From Mesostigma viride (lineage: Eukaryota > Streptophyta > Mesostigmatophyceae > Mesostigmatales > Mesostigmataceae), in assembly GCA_009746045.1 (NCBI GenBank), contig RPFO01001883.1, positions 64,001 through 86,720 of the forward strand: 22,720 nt of DNA, given 5' to 3'. Below, piece by piece: positions 7,749 through 15,090 of the stretch; position 1 is the stretch's first letter, and each line of letters begins with the position of its first letter. Made by a program: the position numbers and the translations under genes. The notes under the pieces are model-generated. The model saw only the letters and a list, made by a program, of their open reading frames with translations. It was not told the origin of the DNA and did not search any database.

Positions 7749-8633
7749 CTACTCAATGAAAAAACCAGCAGGAACATCTGCCACGTCGTCAGCCAGTGGC
7801 TCGCCGTCCATGGTGAAGTGCGCCTCAGGTTTCTTGGACTTGTTCTCCGCCTTCTTGGACCAGCAGCGATCCTCAGTGTGACCGGTACGGTGGCAGTGCT
7901 TGCAGGTCAGCACTTTCCCACCCTTGGTGAGGAAGACTGATTCGTCGATAGTACCCGCACAGTGGGGGCAGGCAGCAGTATGATACACTGGTGCACTGGA
8001 ATCTGAGCTGCCAGCTTGGGCCGCGCGGTGCACACGCAGATGGTCGTCCACTTTCAGGACGGCGGTCTTGTAGTCTTTCCACGTCAAGTCGGGGGGAAGG
8101 TTGTACGCCGCCAGGACGGGGCCATACTGGGCAGGAAGTCTGCGGCGGTGTGATGTCACCAGGATGGAATCATGGAGTTTATTGTTGCTTAATTTATTAT
8201 ATTGCAGGTACAATCGTTCGGTGAGATTGACATTTGCAGGAACAGAATCCATGGGAATCTGCTCAGCTGACAGCAGTTCCTCAAGTGTCGCGGCCTGATG
8301 GGTGGATGTCGTTTCGTCACGTCCATAGACGTCAACCAGGACGGTCCACGCCTCGTGCATATACTTGTTGGGGGCCGTAGCGGCATGCAGTAGCGCGTTG
8401 CCGTCGAGGCCAGCAATCAGGGCAGCGTAACCAATTTTTTGCTGCTTTACCACGATCGGATCCTTTCCAGCTAGTACATCTGAATATCCGAGGGCGTCGA
8501 ATTGCCCTTCCGCCTTGATTCGGAATCCGGTGAATTTCTTGGGGTCGCTCCCATCAAAGTTGAGATTCTTGAGAGCACTAAGAACGCTGCTCTCCTTGAC
8601 TTCTCGTGCCACAGCTGGCGCACCTCCCGACAT
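7749..8633 (-). CDS. gag: Gag of non-autonomous copia-like element B
   Basis: A complete 294-residue Gag. It starts with a copia-like capsid region (VLSALKNLNFDGSDPKKFTG near residues 18-37) and continues through the helical domain (VDVYGRDETTS; LYLQYNKL). It ends with a zinc knuckle C-x2-C-x4-H-x4-C (CKHCHRTGHTEDRC, about residues 236-249); an extra Cys pair (CPHC) lies just before it. It forms the particle and binds RNA. The stop lies only about 22 bp from the polypurine tract, so there is no room for pol: protease, integrase, reverse transcriptase and RNase H are all absent. The open, undamaged frame suggests it is still useful, perhaps packaging RNA with enzymes supplied by an autonomous relative. 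Its CpG-rich composition differs from gag of element A. Confidence 0.88.
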   Translation of the reverse strand: MSGGAPAVAREVKESSVLSALKNLNFDGSDPKKFTGFRIKAEGQFDALGYSDVLAGKDPIVVKQQKIGYAALIAGLDGNALLHAATAPNKYMHEAWTVLVDVYGRDETTSTHQAATLEELLSAEQIPMDSVPANVNLTERLYLQYNKLSNNKLHDSILVTSHRRRLPAQYGPVLAAYNLPPDLTWKDYKTAVLKVDDHLRVHRAAQAGSSDSSAPVYHTAACPHCAGTIDESVFLTKGGKVLTCKHCHRTGHTEDRCWSKKAENKSKKPEAHFTMDGEPLADDVADVPAGFFIE

Positions 8634-8979
8634 GTTCTTGATTGCGTTGGAGATTTGTAATGTGAAGTAAAGTGTGATTTAATCTCTCCAGAGATACTGC
8701 GTTGTTGTCGAGCAGATCCTGTAGATTTCTGATTGAAAAGTCTGGAAGTTCGCTGAAACACACACAGTTGAAAAATTCTTGTCGAATGCCACGCAGGAGC
8801 CAGCGGCAGTAGGCAGATTCAGGAAACACGCCCGGGAAGATGTCTTCAACTTGGGCAAAAAGCAGATTTGCTCTTGCGAGGTAGTCTGGGCAAGATTCTT
8901 CGGGAAATTGAAAAAACTCAATTCCAGATCTCAGGTTGCGGTCGTTGGGAATTGGAAAATATGGGTTCATAGGCATCAC
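8578..8979 (-). CDS. Possible leader ORF of element B, weak gag-like similarity
   Basis: A 133-codon frame begins 16 bp after the LTR end, at the primer-binding site, and overlaps the gag start by 56 bp in another frame. The middle (residues about 22-70) has features seen in Ty3/retroviral capsid regions: ESCPDYLARANLL, PGVFPESAYCRWLLRGIRQE. The last 20 residues, overlapping gag, look like out-of-frame translation. It may be a relic of an older gag, a small accessory protein, or chance. The other leader signals of B are better supported than this ORF. Confidence 0.35.
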   Translation of the reverse strand: MMPMNPYFPIPNDRNLRSGIEFFQFPEESCPDYLARANLLFAQVEDIFPGVFPESAYCRWLLRGIRQEFFNCVCFSELPDFSIRNLQDLLDNNAVSLERLNHTLLHITNLQRNQEHVGRCASCGTRSQGEQRS

Positions 8980-8981
8980 TC

Positions 8982-8995
8982 GCTACTCGATACCA
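8982..8995 (-). other. Primer-binding site of element B
   Basis: On the minus strand, TGGTATCGAGTAGC starts directly after the LTR end TGACA. It resembles the TGGTATCAGAGC-type site complementary to initiator tRNA-Met that most copia elements use. It fixes the LTR end and the element's orientation. Confidence 0.75.
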
Positions 8996-9739
8996 TGTCA
9001 GAAACCGGGGCTCGGAGGAAAGATCTTTTGCCTGTTATGACCCAGATATTGCACAAGTGTATGGAAAAGACTTCTTGTATTAAAATACGTTTACTGAGAG
9101 TGGAAAACACGGTGCGGCCAACACTGGGCGCAGTCTACCATAGCCAACACTGGGCCAGGGCAAATGACAATGCCAACACTGGGCAGGGTCACACGACCAA
9201 CACTGGGTCGGGGCCACACACGGCTAGGCAAGCAAACAACTCTAGGCACACAAAGTAGTGGCGGCTAATGCATTATGCACCGTTGATTTACATCTGACGG
9301 CACTGCAGCTTAGCGTCTCTACAACCACGGAAAGAACACTAGATAATAACGACTTTGCAGCCTGTAATCTATTGTCCACATCATGGTACATTGTGTGTGT
9401 GGTCTGATAGGCTCAAAGTCCTATCGCCTCCAGGGCGGCACCACAAACTGCGGACCTGATCTGATCCGGAGAGAGCCGATGTAAATTACGGCACCTGTAA
9501 CGGTGCTGACAGGTAACGCTTGCTGTATTCCGAGCAACATCATTCGGATTTTAGTACACTCAAACATTGTATATGATATTAAACTAGTCAACGACCTGTG
9601 GGTGCAATTAATAGGGATGCAAACCCAACAACAAGTCGTGTAAATAAACACCTAGCTGACGGCGTCAATTTTCCCCGCATATAATGCGTGATAACATAAT
9701 GCGTGACAAAAGTAGAGAAACATCGCTAGATATTTGACA
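8996..9739 (-). repeat. 5' LTR of element B
   Basis: A 744-bp LTR on the minus strand, beginning TGTCA (9739-9735) and ending TGACA (9000-8996), a perfect 5-bp inverted terminal repeat with TG...CA ends. Its first 13 bases recur next to the polypurine tract at 7706-7718, and a tRNA-Met-like primer site follows its end. No coding capacity is seen. Four copies of GCCCAGTGTTGG-like sequence lie in its second half. The whole of B, about 2.0 kb, is thus LTR, short leader, gag, polypurine tract and interrupted LTR. Confidence 0.82.
9118..9208 (-). repeat. Four spaced copies of a 12-bp motif in LTR B
   Basis: CCAACACTGGG(C/T) on the plus strand starts at 9118, 9144, 9173 and 9197, with spacings of 26, 29 and 24 bp and otherwise dissimilar spacers. 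On the element strand this is (G/A)CCCAGTGTTGG. It could be a protein-binding array or an RNA packaging signal. Confidence 0.7.
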
Positions 9740-9914
9740 CTCCCCACTCCATGTACAAGTGATTCGTGCCGACGATCTTTACGCGGAACCCTTTCCTGGC
9801 GAACCCCTTCCCGACTTTGCGCACGACCGTGCGGACGTCATAGATCGGCAGCCCGAACTGATACGTGGGTACGGTGTACAGCAAGGACGTCTGCCTGTCG
9901 CGTTTGCGTGCCAT
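9726..9914 (-). pseudogene. Small NCLDV-type protein (DUF5755-like), 3' end cut by element B
   Basis: The frame starts MARKRDRQTSLLYTVPTYQF and contains GLPIYDVRTVVRKVGKGF and a later NHLYMEW. This recalls a small NCLDV family of unknown function in which a hydrophobic start, a V-x2-V-x-K-x3-F helix and a closing LY-x2-W strand are conserved; the family call is from memory of the pattern and moderate at best. Viral sequence runs from 9914 to 9740. Codons after MEWG come from LTR B and end at a TAG inside it. The domain core looks complete and only a C-terminal tail is lost. The first seven codons and upstream 71 bp recur at 11034-11124 (repeat X). Confidence 0.55.
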
Positions 9915-9985
9915 TATATCCTAGCCTATCACTTGGAAGGCATATCCATAGCAATAGAGTACTCTTGTGTGTGATCCACTATATT
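9895..9985 (+). repeat. Repeat X, copy 1
   Basis: This 91-bp stretch, from CTGTCGCG to ACTATATT, is repeated without visible difference at 11034-11124. It contains the first seven codons of the minus-strand viral gene and its upstream region, so it probably includes that gene's promoter (AT-rich, with TATATCC near the start codon). Here it is followed directly by repeat Y. Confidence 0.9.
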
Positions 9986-11032
9986 AAATAATGTGGAAAT
10001 GATAGGTGTGGTCCTTGACGGCACCACCACCTTCATGACAGGCAGCGCAGCCAGCCGATATTTATATTATGAAGATTGCAATAATGCTTTATGATGAAAG
10101 CAATGCCCAAACCATTCATTCCATAACATTTGACAAATTACAATGAATGCCGAGTTGTGCTGCCGCAACTGTAAGAGTAACTACATATCCTTGAGACCCA
10201 TCGAAATCACCACAGACCGACCATGACGCCACTGTGGCGCAACAGTGTTTACTTACGTCATAATCTATATCAACTGTGTGACTCTGCGCTCATGTCCCAG
10301 TTACTGGCACACTGGCCAACGACGAACCGGCCCTTTCCCGGGACTGTTCCCGGGTCAGCATAACGTTTCTCGTCCACAATGCCAACAACATCCCAACCGG
10401 ATCAAACCATTGTCAATCTTATCAACCATCGTCATGGCAACGACATGCAACCACTCACGGGGGCTGCTCCGGGCTGTTCGAGAAGTTTAACCCCATGAAG
10501 ACAACAAACTAGTTGTGAGGGAGAGAAACGAGCGAACAACGACCACCATGGCCGCTGCGCTGCTCCTAAATACCTCCAAAAATCCCGGCATCCATGCGCT
10601 GTCGCATTTGCCAGCAAGCCGCCTGACGTGCAGTTAGACTGCCAGCAAAATGCAGAGCAAGTCTGTTCGACAACCACGTGCGAGCCAGCACACCGCACAC
10701 TACGATCTGCGTATCTAGCTTTGTCAGATGGACTGAACATCATTCCGTCTGGACAATACAAAAGATTCATAACTGCCAAATGTCACGCACCGGAATATTG
10801 CGCAAGCCACCAAGGCTTTGCGCCCCAAAGTCTTGCGCCTGAACCTAAGTCAGGTCACCTAAGACTGTCACTCTAGAAATTCAGGCCTTTCCGGCGCGGC
10901 GCTCCACACCGGCCCAAGGAACAAAGCCTGCGGCCTACTGAATCGGAACCAACCAAACGTCGGTAACGATTCCGATTACGGCAACCGCGTAACTTCTTGA
11001 GTGCACGGACGTAAATGATCACGGACGTGACA
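9984..11032 (+). repeat. Repeat Y, copy 1 (1,049 bp, no coding capacity seen)
   Basis: The stretch from TTAAATAATGTGG to GGACGTGACA recurs at 11433-12481 with a constant offset of 1,449 bp and no difference I could find. From the first TG (9991) to the last CA it has TGT...ACA ends, as an LTR or solo LTR might. There is no polypurine tract, primer site or convincing reading frame; the short frames inside are identical in both copies simply because the DNA is identical. It is interrupted by no known gene. Possible identities are a solo LTR, a non-autonomous DNA element or a duplicated host fragment. Confidence 0.85.
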
Positions 11033-11033
11033 G

Positions 11034-11124
11034 CTGTCGCGTTTGCGTGCCATTATATCCTAGCCTATCACTTGGAAGGCATATCCATAGCAATAGAGTA
11101 CTCTTGTGTGTGATCCACTATATT
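11034..11124 (+). repeat. Repeat X, copy 2
   Basis: Second copy of the 91-bp X sequence. One base (G at 11033) separates it from the end of Y copy 1, and it is followed by insert Z. It carries a duplicate of the viral gene's start codon and upstream region, but the gene body is absent. Confidence 0.9.
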
Positions 11125-11432
11125 CCCCCCCACTTTTTAGCTCGAAAAAATGAAGAGCCAAAAAGTCAAAAAGAGGATCACATAGGGAAAAAAAAATTCC
11201 CACGACAGGACCACACATGCTTTTCAAATAGGCTAAGCAATAACCTCTTCAGTGCTTTTTCAAGGATAAGCATAATCCTCTTCATGGCTTTTTCAAGGAT
11301 AAGCCTAATCCTCTTCATAGCTTTTTAAAGGATAAGCTTAATCCTCTTCCAAGTGCTTGATTCTGCAAGCAGCTTGGGTATATCTCCGGCTCAGGCTGTC
11401 CGAACTGAACCCGCCAAGGGTTGTTCGCTCGT
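11125..11432 (+). other. Insert Z between X and Y, unique sequence
   Basis: 308 bp present only between X copy 2 and Y copy 2. It begins with a C7 run, has A-rich stretches including GGGAA-A7-TTCCC (11185-11201), a block of 33-bp tandem repeats (11216-11349), and ends in GTTGTTCGCTCGTTT. A TT dinucleotide lies at both junctions with X and Y. I see no gene in it. Confidence 0.6.
11216..11349 (+). repeat. 33-bp tandem repeat, three good copies and one degenerate
   Basis: Units of 33 bp at 11251-11283, 11284-11316 and 11317-11349 share the core GCTTTTTCAAGGATAAGC followed by TAATCCTCTTC, with a few substitutions. A weaker unit precedes them (about 11216-11250). The part GGATAAGC-TTAATCC in each unit is nearly palindromic, so each could bind a dimeric protein or fold. 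Confidence 0.85.
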
Positions 11433-12481
11433 TTAAATAATGTGGAAATGATAGGTGTGGTCCTTGACGGCACCACCACCTTCATGACAGGCAGCGCAGC
11501 CAGCCGATATTTATATTATGAAGATTGCAATAATGCTTTATGATGAAAGCAATGCCCAAACCATTCATTCCATAACATTTGACAAATTACAATGAATGCC
11601 GAGTTGTGCTGCCGCAACTGTAAGAGTAACTACATATCCTTGAGACCCATCGAAATCACCACAGACCGACCATGACGCCACTGTGGCGCAACAGTGTTTA
11701 CTTACGTCATAATCTATATCAACTGTGTGACTCTGCGCTCATGTCCCAGTTACTGGCACACTGGCCAACGACGAACCGGCCCTTTCCCGGGACTGTTCCC
11801 GGGTCAGCATAACGTTTCTCGTCCACAATGCCAACAACATCCCAACCGGATCAAACCATTGTCAATCTTATCAACCATCGTCATGGCAACGACATGCAAC
11901 CACTCACGGGGGCTGCTCCGGGCTGTTCGAGAAGTTTAACCCCATGAAGACAACAAACTAGTTGTGAGGGAGAGAAACGAGCGAACAACGACCACCATGG
12001 CCGCTGCGCTGCTCCTAAATACCTCCAAAAATCCCGGCATCCATGCGCTGTCGCATTTGCCAGCAAGCCGCCTGACGTGCAGTTAGACTGCCAGCAAAAT
12101 GCAGAGCAAGTCTGTTCGACAACCACGTGCGAGCCAGCACACCGCACACTACGATCTGCGTATCTAGCTTTGTCAGATGGACTGAACATCATTCCGTCTG
12201 GACAATACAAAAGATTCATAACTGCCAAATGTCACGCACCGGAATATTGCGCAAGCCACCAAGGCTTTGCGCCCCAAAGTCTTGCGCCTGAACCTAAGTC
12301 AGGTCACCTAAGACTGTCACTCTAGAAATTCAGGCCTTTCCGGCGCGGCGCTCCACACCGGCCCAAGGAACAAAGCCTGCGGCCTACTGAATCGGAACCA
12401 ACCAAACGTCGGTAACGATTCCGATTACGGCAACCGCGTAACTTCTTGAGTGCACGGACGTAAATGATCACGGACGTGACA
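11433..12481 (+). repeat. Repeat Y, copy 2
   Basis: This second copy of Y is apparently identical to 9984-11032. Its right end lies inside the coding sequence of a small minus-strand viral gene, so the junction with viral DNA is at 12481/12482. Its left end is joined to insert Z. Identity over a full kilobase means the duplication is recent, is kept alike by gene conversion, or is an assembly duplication. Confidence 0.85.
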
Positions 12482-12609
12482 TGCCCCTGGGACGCCGTAG
12501 AACGTATGCACGTTTCCACGGCGCGCGTGATCTTGTCTTCCACCATGCGTCTCCCCGCCTGCGACGCTTTCACGAGGTCGTAGGCGTTCGCCGCGCTCAG
12601 ACGAGACAT
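12482..12609 (-). pseudogene. Small viral hypothetical protein, 3' end replaced by repeat Y
   Basis: The frame begins MSRLSAANAYDLVKASQAG at 12609 and keeps about 42 viral codons before entering Y, where it reads on without a stop to 12322. The viral part is helical and charged; small NCLDV proteins starting MSRL with an A-x2-AY helix exist, but I cannot assign a family. If Y were absent and X joined directly, the frame would close after three more codons, so the native protein may have been very short or a tail may be lost. It shares a 32-bp AT-rich divergent promoter region with the gene at 12642. Confidence 0.5.
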
Positions 12610-12641
12610 TACGTTAATATAAGCCTTTATTAAATAAGAGG
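12610..12641. promoter_or_regulatory. Divergent AT-rich promoter region
   Basis: 32 bp between two start codons pointing apart, reading ACGTTAATATAAGCC then TTTATTAAATAAGAGG. The sharp AT-richness within GC-rich coding DNA fits an NCLDV early/late promoter. No specific motif is claimed. Confidence 0.45.
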
Positions 12642-13118
12642 ATGGACAACGAAAACGAGTCCAACGCAATTCTGACCGTTCGGGGGTACCCGGGGCTCTT
12701 CGTCGTAGACTTTCCGTTCCAGTGGTCGTGGGAACACGTGGAGAAATCTCTGCGTTCTCCGACACTGTTCGACATCCTCGCGCCCAAGCACAACCTTCCG
12801 TACCGAGGCCGCGGGGTGGGAGTCTACGTGTCCAACGATTCTAGGAAGGAGAAGAACGTCACGGCCTCGATGATCACGGGAATGGACGTGGAGTCGGACA
12901 TGATGTTCGTGAAGACGGAAGACTCGGACGACGCGCCCACGAGAACGGTGCGTTTCACTTCGGAGGACGTCGTTTCCATGCTGAGGCTCTCGCCGCCTCT
13001 ATGGGTGGACGCCGTGTGCGGCCAGGTGCAGGTGGGGGAGGTCCCGGCGTGCAGGGGGTGCGGGAAAAAGTTCAAGGTCCTGCCTTCCGATACGAACACG
13101 TGCGAGTGCACCTATTAG
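12642..13118 (+). CDS. Viral hypothetical protein with C-terminal Cys cluster
   Basis: 158 residues starting MDNENESNAILTVRGYPGLF. I do not recognise the family. The first two thirds look like a mixed alpha/beta domain. The last 25 residues hold C-x2-C-x12-C-x-C (ACRGCGKKFKVL followed by TCECTY), a likely zinc-binding end. The segment C-x-G-C-x-K-K-F-(K/R)-V-L also occurs in the primase of this window (residues 199-209), which may point to a shared nucleic-acid-binding element. The ATG is 32 bp from the divergent gene, and the stop overlaps the next convergent gene by 4 bp, typical of compact viral packing. Confidence 0.75.
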   Translation: MDNENESNAILTVRGYPGLFVVDFPFQWSWEHVEKSLRSPTLFDILAPKHNLPYRGRGVGVYVSNDSRKEKNVTASMITGMDVESDMMFVKTEDSDDAPTRTVRFTSEDVVSMLRLSPPLWVDAVCGQVQVGEVPACRGCGKKFKVLPSDTNTCECTY

Positions 13119-13830
13119 TCCTCCTTCGCGGGCTCGATCGTTGGCGCGCCGCCTTCGAGGATGATGGAGTTCGGAACGGCACCCTCTTGCACGTCCCCGG
13201 CCTCTCCGCGTGCTCCGGCCTCCTTGCTCTCTTGGATGCGCCGCTGGTTAAACTCCTTCGTCTTCAACCGGTCCGTGTGGTACTTGCCCATGATCTTCTC
13301 GAGACGCTCGTCGATGTACCGATGCTTGATTCCGGCCCGGATGTCGTCCGGAAGTGGGAGTACCAGCCAATTATACATCGACACGACGAAGATGTCAAAG
13401 TTCGGGTCGGCGTCCATGATCTTCTTGGCCTGCTCCTCGGCCGCGTCGATCGTGTCGAACACGCCCCGGACTTTGAGTGCCATGTGGTTGGCAGCGGGGG
13501 GACGACCAGGCTGACGACGGCGAAGTTCTGCCCGGGAACGTGTATGCTCGCCGGGTCCTCCTTCGCGTCCACGACGACTTGCTTCTGAACGAGTTCGGTG
13601 ACATCCGCGGTGTCGACCGGCTTGGACGAGGGTTTGAGGCTCGTGTCTGGCTCTATCACTATGGCGGACGACGCTGTCGGGACCGCGTCCGTCTCCCCGG
13701 GCATCTTCCCTGTCTTCTGGTACTCGAGGTGCTCCTCCTCCGAGAGGATCAGCGGCGCCCCGACGCTCACGTTCATCATCTTTCCAGGGGCAGGAGCAGT
13801 AGTCATCGTTTCGGCAACTCTGGCGGTCAT
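13115..13830 (-). pseudogene. DUF5832-like NCLDV protein split by a one-base frame change
   Basis: Two frames form one gene. The N-terminal part (from 13830) is low-complexity, then reaches GQNFAVVSLVVP. The C-terminal part (to 13115) starts ALKVRGVFDTIDAAEEQAKK and contains DPNFDIFVVSMYNWLVLP. Together these match the conserved core of an NCLDV family (DUF5832) of unknown function, in which the frame is normally continuous across this point. The change lies at a six-base G run (plus strand 13496-13501). The gene is either newly broken or hit by a homopolymer error. Two later ATGs near the N-terminus are alternative starts. It overlaps the convergent gene upstream by 4 bp. Confidence 0.7.
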
Positions 13831-13871
13831 ATTTTTTACTCTGGGTCTAACGCGCGCTCCATGGCACGGAT

Positions 13872-14384
13872 CTAAGGGTCCATAATGCGGTCGATGATGA
13901 TGGGGTGATCGCGGTTGTTGCGAAGGGACTCCACCGTGTACTCCTGCAGGGGGTTGACGAAGGAGCCGAGGTTGGACTCTCCCAAGGCCACGGAGACAAG
14001 TTTCTCGAAGTATTCGGTGTTCCTATAAAAGTCCCTGTCCCGGACAAGCTTCTGCCACAAATCGCGGTTGAGTTCTTCCACGAGGTCCCACTTGTCCTCG
14101 CAACTCTTGCGCGTCACCGCGCGTCTTTCGAGAAGCCGGATGTCCTTCCTCGATTCGTACACGGCTCTCGCCTTGTAGATGACCGCGTCCAGAGGAACGC
14201 CCGCTTTGAACGCGCATTTGAACTTGAACCGGATGCTGTCTATGTTGGATTGGGACAAAAAGTAGCGGTACACGGGATACGTGTCTTCCACCAAGCGTTT
14301 GTCGCTGATGCGACCGATCGCGGTCGTGGACCCGCCCGTGAAATCCGCGTACGAGGCGTTGGGAGGCACGTTTATGGGGATCAT
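13872..14384 (-). CDS. Viral hypothetical protein, 170 residues
   Basis: Begins MIPINVPPNASYADFTGGST and ends with a helical, charged C-terminal half. There are no membrane segments, Cys motifs or recognisable catalytic motifs. The middle contains YPVYRYFLSQSNIDSIRFKF and a basic stretch (SRKDIRLLERRAVTRK). I do not recognise the family; a virion-associated role would be a guess. Its start codon is 39 bp from the divergent resolvase gene, so the two probably share a promoter region, and its stop lies about 40 bp from the start of the DUF5832-like gene on the same strand. The codon use matches its viral neighbours, and the intact 170-codon frame supports it being real. Confidence 0.75.
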   Translation of the reverse strand: MIPINVPPNASYADFTGGSTTAIGRISDKRLVEDTYPVYRYFLSQSNIDSIRFKFKCAFKAGVPLDAVIYKARAVYESRKDIRLLERRAVTRKSCEDKWDLVEELNRDLWQKLVRDRDFYRNTEYFEKLVSVALGESNLGSFVNPLQEYTVESLRNNRDHPIIIDRIMDP

Positions 14385-14423
14385 GAAGATATGTGTACTA
14401 TACTACTACGACGAAAGTTCGCG

Positions 14424-15017
14424 ATGACGATCATTCTGAGCTTCGACGTTGGTATCGCAAACCTCGCCTACTGCTTACTAAAAGACACGGAGGGGGAGCC
14501 GAACGAGTACGCGGGAGGGGCGAGTTTCGAGATACTGGGGTGGGAGGTGATCGACTTGAGAGGAGCCACGCTCGAGGACGCTTGCAAGAACCTTGCATCT
14601 GAGCTGTTCAAGCGAATCGCGTCACTCGGCGTGGCGGATCTCGTGCTCATCGAACGACAGACGAAGACGAACGTGAAAATGAAGGTGATCAGCCACGTCA
14701 TTCAAGCGTTTTTTGATACACACGTCCTTTACCGTCCGAGCGCGGTAGACGCGTACAAAGAGATGCGCGTTGAATTTGCGTCACCGACGCAAAAGCTGAA
14801 GGTCTACACCGGGCCGGAAATACCATGCACTATCAAGAACAAGTATAGGTACAACAAAAAGGTCGCTGTCGAGCAAACGGCCAAGATCCTGGCGAAATAC
14901 CCTGTTCACATGAACTACTTCCACTCGCTCCAGAAGAAAGACGACGCCGCCGACTCGTTCCTCCAAGGTCTCGCGAGGTTGAAGAGGAAACCGGCCCCGA
15001 AAGAGGTTTCGCTGTGA
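14424..15017 (+). CDS. Holliday-junction resolvase, poxvirus A22 / RuvC-like
   Basis: This endonuclease cleaves four-way DNA junctions to resolve replicating or recombining viral genomes. The 197-residue protein has an RNase H-fold with acidic residues in the expected order: D8 in LSFDVGIANLAY, E77 in DLVLIERQ, and D173/D174/D177 in KKDDAADSFLQGL. Length and motif spacing fit the A22 family, an NCLDV near-core gene. The frame is open from 13905, but that extension runs antisense through the neighbouring gene, so ATG 14424, just after a short intergenic region, is preferred. With the exonuclease next to it and the primase downstream it forms a replication/recombination group. Confidence 0.9.
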   Translation: MTIILSFDVGIANLAYCLLKDTEGEPNEYAGGASFEILGWEVIDLRGATLEDACKNLASELFKRIASLGVADLVLIERQTKTNVKMKVISHVIQAFFDTHVLYRPSAVDAYKEMRVEFASPTQKLKVYTGPEIPCTIKNKYRYNKKVAVEQTAKILAKYPVHMNYFHSLQKKDDAADSFLQGLARLKRKPAPKEVSL

Positions 15018-15090
15018 GCTCGTTACGTGAGCGTGAATAATTGTGTGCATCTCGTACTAGTGGCGCAAGCTGACGCGTTTCCTGGCGACC

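Noticed and set aside
10245-10876. Reading frames of 81, 115 and 82 codons in repeat Y, repeated at 11694-12325
   Set aside because: They overlap each other on both strands, have no recognisable motifs, and are the same in both copies only because the DNA is the same. Not listed as genes.
11216-11349. CRISPR-like array
   Set aside because: Units are contiguous 33-bp tandem repeats without unique spacers, in eukaryotic-virus context.
9984-12481. The two Y copies as LTRs of one retrotransposon with X2-Z as interior
   Set aside because: The interior would contain a copy of the left flanking viral sequence X, has no primer site, polypurine tract or coding region, and no target-site duplication is seen at the outer ends.
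13905-14423. N-terminal extension of the resolvase frame
   Set aside because: It runs antisense through the 170-residue gene and lies before the first residues of the resolvase fold; ATG 14424 fits the family length.
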